A DNA stretch of 64,000 bases from Nymphaea colorata. Lineage: Eukaryota > Streptophyta > Magnoliopsida > Nymphaeales > Nymphaeaceae. Under the pieces are notes generated by a model. That model had not been told where the DNA came from and ran no database searches. It saw only the letters and a list, made by a program, of their open reading frames with translations. Positions within the stretch are counted from its first letter, which is position 1. The number at the start of each line of letters is the position of its first letter. A program made the translations under genes and the position numbers. Positions 59,940-64,000 of this stretch are shown piece after piece. The DNA is taken from assembly GCF_008831285.2 (NCBI RefSeq), contig NC_045149.1:8518417-8582416 (forward strand), in the 5' to 3' direction.

Positions 59940-60200
59940 AGCTAACTCACGCTTGACTTGAACTCATTTGGTTAAGCTCGAGTCAAGTTTGACTCCTTAG
60001 TTAAACAAGTGGAGTTCAAGCTAGGGCTGCACACGAGCCAAGTCGAGCTCGAGTTCAGTCAGCTCGAGCTCGGCTCGACTTATATTCAACCAGCTCGACT
60101 CGAGCTCGATACTAGTTTCATTACTTTAACTCGAGCTCGACTCGAGAAATTTTTTTGATGCTCGAGGAGGTCGACTCCAGCGGCTCGACTTTTTATTTCT
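59940..60200. repeat. CTCGAGCTCGA-rich palindromic repeat
   Basis: Dense CTCGAG/GAGCTCG/GTCGAG words. An element-like end TAGGGCTGCACACGAGCC at 60029 matches the ends of the palindromic element at 20086-20475. A similar block recurs at 60603-60690 (GTCGAGTCGAGTCGAG). Confidence 0.6.
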
Positions 60201-60269
60201 CCTTCACGGTGTTCCTCCAACACCCGCCATAAATGCGGCTCGTTTTACAACACCCGATAATGGCATTGC

Positions 60270-60600
60270 ATTAATGCTGCGGGAGAAGAGAGATCTGGAG
60301 AGAGAAATGGGCGTGGGGAGAAAAGAGAAAAAGGGAGGCATTGACATTAAATGCCAGAGAAAAAGTGTGTGTGGGGAGAAGAGAAAAGGTGAGAAAAAAG
60401 AAAATAGGGAGGAAAGAAAAATAAAAGAGAAAAAGGTGTGCGTGGGGAGAAGAGAAAATGTAGAGAAAAAAGGGAGGGAAGAAAAATGAGAGGGAAAGAA
60501 AACGAAATGGAAACAAAAAAAAAGAAAAAAGAGAGGAAAGAAAAATGAGAGGGAAAAAAGACGAAATGAAAATAAAAACAAAAAAAAAACTAAAAAAAAA
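60270..60600. repeat. Homopurine (A/G) tract with tandem modules
   Basis: About 330 bases almost wholly A and G on the plus strand, with repeats of a roughly 65-70 base unit containing GTGGGGAGAAGAGAAAA and GGAAAGAAAAATGAGAGGGA. The F/S/L-rich frames on the minus strand are artefacts of this composition. Confidence 0.8.
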
Positions 60601-60699
60601 ATTAAAATCAAGTCGAGTCGAGTCGAGTTTAATTGAGTCGAGTTCTTCCAACTCAAACTCGACTCGTTTATTTACTCGTTTATTTACTCTTATATTTTT

Positions 60700-61100
60700 G
60701 AAAAATTAACCTGGTAAGGATTTTGAAAACCATATATGATGGCCTTCCCAGGATAATATTTTAACAGTCGATGACCGTAATTTGATCAGACAAAGAAAAC
60801 ATGCACCTAATAGACCGGATTGGCAATTCTGGAGGTGTGCTGACAACACAGTCCATTCACTCGTGAAAAAAAAAAAAACTAATCAACAAATAACAAAGTT
60901 GACCAACAGCGGGCTTTTTCATAGGACGTACATGCCTTTAGTTGGCAAGACGTGTCATTTTTGTCACAATAATTCAAGCCCATTCAGTTGTTTTGCACCC
61001 AATGCCATGCGGGGTGCGAAAGAGTTGAGTGTGGTCAGCAACACCGCACCTGACTAAAATCATCTTTTTTTCAAATGTGCACCTGACTAAAATCATCTTG
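60700..61100. other. Intergenic stretch with a 21-base direct repeat
   Basis: GCACCTGACTAAAATCATCTT occurs at 61046-61066 and 61079-61099. No gene was recognised. Confidence 0.6.
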
Positions 61101-62693
61101 ACAAACTACACCCTGTCCTTTTTTCGTCCATTTTTTGAGAGTTTTTTTTTTTAATTATAACAAATAGGGCACGCACGATCTTCTCTCTCTCTGCCCTGCG
61201 ACTCTTTCTTTCCGCTGGGACGCTGCGACTCTTCTTTGAGCCCTCTTCTCTAAGTCCAAAGCGAGTAGGGTTCACTCCAAATGTAGGCGGTTTCGGTGGA
61301 GTCTCGTCTCCCCTCCTCATTTGGTAAAACTACATTAATTGCTGCAGATGTAGTTTCTGTTTATAGGTAGGTTCTACGAAGTTGGCTCTGGTGGGGATTT
61401 TCCCGGGATTGTGTTCCCAAGCAGGCGTTTGGTTACCTTCGTCTAGTTTCACATTCCGGGTTTCCTCTCGGCTTGGCAATTGCTGTGGTGGAGGTTTTGT
61501 TGTTTTCCTAGTTTTTGGTCGCTTTTGGGCGTCCGATTCCCGCTCCGCCCTTTCTTGAATCTGATTCCCTCCACTTCCACCGGACAGTTTCCTTTTCCAT
61601 GCTACGTGCTTCTCCGTCATGTCTTCTTCATCGGCTGCGTGGTCAGCTCTTTGTTTGGGTAAACTCTCTCTCTCTCTCTCTTTGCAGCGTATTCTTAGGT
61701 TTTTATTTTCCTCTTGTTCTGTTTTCAGTTTTAGTTATGATTCATGTTAAATTTTCTTTTAAGTTTTATTTTTGTTGCAGTGGTAAAAATAAATGCCATG
61801 TTTTTCTCTCGTGACATAGCAATAAAGATGCAGTCAGCCACGTACAACGTCAGAAAACTGAGGTAATCTTATCAGGAACTAGAAGCGTGTTGTTTATTCT
61901 CTTTTAAAATGGAAATGCTTTTTTTTTAAAGCTTCCTTGTAGCTCCTCTAATATTTTTTCTTCGGTATTACTCGTCGAATCATTGAAAATGTGAGAAGTT
62001 TATAGCAAGCAAAGAAAAAAGAAAAATTGTGAAAAAATGCAAGTCGTTTTACTACATTAGATTCATCACCAACCTCTTCAAAGAAGACAAAACGTTCCCT
62101 CTACCCATACTCATTGAAAGTGTCATGACGACGAGAGAGTCATGTGGATGGGTGAACAGAACCCAGTGAAGGACAACTCACTGTCAGATATTTGTCATGC
62201 ACGTGACTTCAGCGCATGACATGCATCCCCTAACCCACTGACATGGGCATGTCATGAGTCTTATCTAAAATATATTGGCTTTGTCCATATAAGTAGCTTC
62301 TTGTCATGGGGGTAGTTAATATCTTTTGATGTGAAACACCATAGCTTTTTTTATTAATAAGTTACAAATTGGTTGTTTTCTTGCATCAGTTTTTTTATTA
62401 TAAATATTTTTTCCTTGATTGATGAACGTTATGGGTTATGTTAAAAGGGGTTGGTGCAATGGAGGTTGGTAAGCGCCTAATTTTTGTTTTGAATTTTTAT
62501 AAATAAACTCTCTATAGAATAAAATATTTTCATACTCACTAAACACGATGCTCTAGGGTTGGGCAATAGAATCTATGCTCCTTTACTGCTGCAATTCTTC
62601 TTCTTCTTCTTTTTCTTCTGTGTAATCTGCTATATACATAGCCACACAAATTAACATATGCACTGATGAATGTATGTACGTATACGATCATTT
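61101..62693. other. Intergenic stretch downstream of second CCD4-like gene
   Basis: CT-rich parts, a (CT)n run at about 61661-61681 and a TTC run near 62593-62620. A leader-like CT-rich sequence followed by TTTGCAG (about 61682) could be part of an untranslated exon, but no coding family is visible. A cluster of GTCATG/CATGAC words lies at 62122-62310. Confidence 0.35.
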
Positions 62694-64000
62694 TCAATTC
62701 TTCTGCTTCTGCAGATCCTTTTCACTGACAAAGAGGCCATGGTAGCCGCAAGGCACTCTATGTGGAAGCTTAACAGATGCCACAATGTCGAGAGTAGGGG
62801 ATTTGGCATCCATAACCACGAAACTCGACTCCCCACTTCCTTCATCATGTGTATAAGTTAAGACATAGCCATCGTCTTCGCCGCTGCCTTCTTCCTTCCC
62901 CACAAAAAATGGCTCTCCAGCAAAGCATCTTTGGCCAAAACTCCTGCCCACCACCAAATTTTGTTAATTTTGTTAATAAAAGTAAATCTGAGAAGAGAAC
63001 ACATTCCCTGAATAGACGGCATCCTGAGTTCACTTCACAAAGTCATAAGATGTATGTAAGTATGTGCATGTAAAATAGTTACAACTCAAAGTAACAATCT
63101 GAATTTATCATTTCAGTTTTTATCTTTCAATAAGAAAAAGAATGAAATTGGAAGAACTGATTACCTGGCCGCTACCACACAATCATTCCCACCGGCCAGA
63201 TCGAAGTCCAGTTTGACGATGGCTGCGCACTTCCCGTTCGGATCTGCCTCCGCCATGAATGTGTAGCGGTTCTTCCTCCCCAGGAACTTGGGGTTGATCA
63301 CCCCAAGCTCCAAGTTCCTTGCTGACAGCGGCTTCCTCCCCACCACCTTCCCTTCCCTGACGTTAATCCGCACCATTTCCACGCAGCAGTGCATCAGATC
63401 CATCCTCATCTCCATCAGGTGCTCCACCGACGTGATGTTCGCTGCCACCAACACCACCTCCTCCCCTCCCTTCTCGTCCCAAGCATTGACCGAGTGCACA
63501 AAGTTGAATCCCGGCACCTCAACCCACTTCATCTCCGACTCATCTTTGGCATAGCGTGGGATTATCCCCACGCGTGAGACTTTTCCGGCATCATATTTCA
63601 TATATGCTCCGAATCCCGTGAATATTGCTAGTGGTTGCATGACGATCTGCATCTCGGGGAAGATGGCGTACCGCTCGGTGAGGGCCAAGTCGTGCACGAA
63701 GGAAGGCTGCGGGAAGGAGAAGATGGGCACGTCCGGTTGCTTCTTGCCATTGACTCCTATTCTGAAGTAGGTTAGAAACGGAGGGATCGGGCCATAACGG
63801 AAGGCGAAGACCTCGCCGGTGATAGGGTCGACCTTCGGGTGAGCAGTCATGCTCGGCTGGACCTTCCCGCCGAAGTCCCACCGGCCAACAGTCTCGATGT
63901 CGCCGTCCGGCGTGAGCTTCACGACGTAGGGGAGGTCCAACTCCTCCAACGCCATGAGCTTGTTGTTAAAAAATGCCAGGCTTGTATTGGCGAGCCCCAC
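62694..64000 (-). CDS. CCD4: Second CCD4-like dioxygenase, 5' part beyond window
   Basis: Exon 1 enters the window at 64000 and ends at 63165 (GTAATC donor). Exon 2 is 62943-62694, after a 221 bp intron (acceptor GGGCAG), with the same arginine-codon split as the neighbour. The visible part aligns with residue 259 onward of the first gene and keeps all four iron histidines (TAHPKVDP, SFVHDLALT, NFVHSVNAW, CGYHGLFV). The block before the last histidine is PCGYHG instead of the PYGFHG of the neighbour, the only notable active-site-proximal difference. It ends KDLQKQKN. The frame is intact in the window, and the missing N-terminus cannot be judged. Same strand and about 6.6 kb from the first gene, so a tandem duplicate with diverged introns. 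Confidence 0.85.
62944..63164 (-). other. Intron of the second CCD4-like gene
   Basis: 221 bp with GT-AG borders (CAG/GTAATC and GGGCAG/GAGT), at the same codon as the 808 bp intron of the first gene. Confidence 0.82.

Noticed and set aside
60204-60656. 150-codon minus-strand open frame (and an overlapping 126-codon one) rich in F, S and L
   Set aside because: Arises from the homopurine tract; no complexity or domain beyond base composition.

Overview
The window looks like nuclear DNA of a flowering plant. Two copies of a plastid-type carotenoid cleavage dioxygenase gene with GT-AG introns lie on the minus strand at the right end. Most of the rest is nested plant Ty1/copia and Ty3/gypsy retrotransposons, LINE remnants, microsatellites and small palindromic repeats. 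The species cannot be named from the sequence alone.

Left part (1-14.7 kb): a possible host exon (58-186, minus), then a decayed Ty1/copia element (copia C, minus, about 520-8934). Copia C carries a 4.1 kb solo LTR of a Tat-type gypsy family (2096-6195) inside its reverse transcriptase region, and a 1.45 kb LTR-like insert flanked by CTCTC repeats (7324-8776) inside its 5' LTR. Next come a truncated plus-strand copia (copia D, PBS at 10074, ending near 13029), a minus-strand copia RT/RNase H scrap (13230-13835) and a minus-strand copia 3' end (14150-14671).

Middle left (14.7-21.3 kb): gene-poor DNA with a LINE reverse transcriptase fragment (16255-16475), a pair of diverged direct repeats, a 0.39 kb palindromic element, a C-tract and a long AT microsatellite.

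Centre (21.3-51.2 kb): a clear nested insertion. A chromodomain-bearing Ty3/gypsy element (B, 21281-51190) was hit 14 bp inside its 5' LTR by a 17 kb Tat-lineage Ty3/gypsy element (A, 21295-38291). A has 3.8 kb near-identical LTRs, a perfect GCTTC target duplication, a Plant Mobile Domain ORF upstream of gag, a G-patch-like segment and a second (archaeal-type) RNase H domain. Its reading frames are broken by only a few stops and shifts, so it is much younger than B. The U3 of A's LTRs holds a dense array of WRKY-type W-box cores.

Right part (51.2-64 kb): a GC-rich CCAGGCC-like repeat, a copia 3'-end remnant (51.9-52.5 kb), microsatellites, a complete two-exon CCD4-like gene (53389-56059, minus, 620 aa deduced), a LINE ORF2 C-terminal remnant (about 59.2-59.7 kb), CTCGAG-rich and homopurine repeats, and the 3' part of a second CCD4-like gene (62694 to beyond 64000, minus). 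The two genes are in tandem about 6.6 kb apart. They share the exon-exon junction and all four iron-binding histidines, and would cleave carotenoids or apocarotenoids in plastids.
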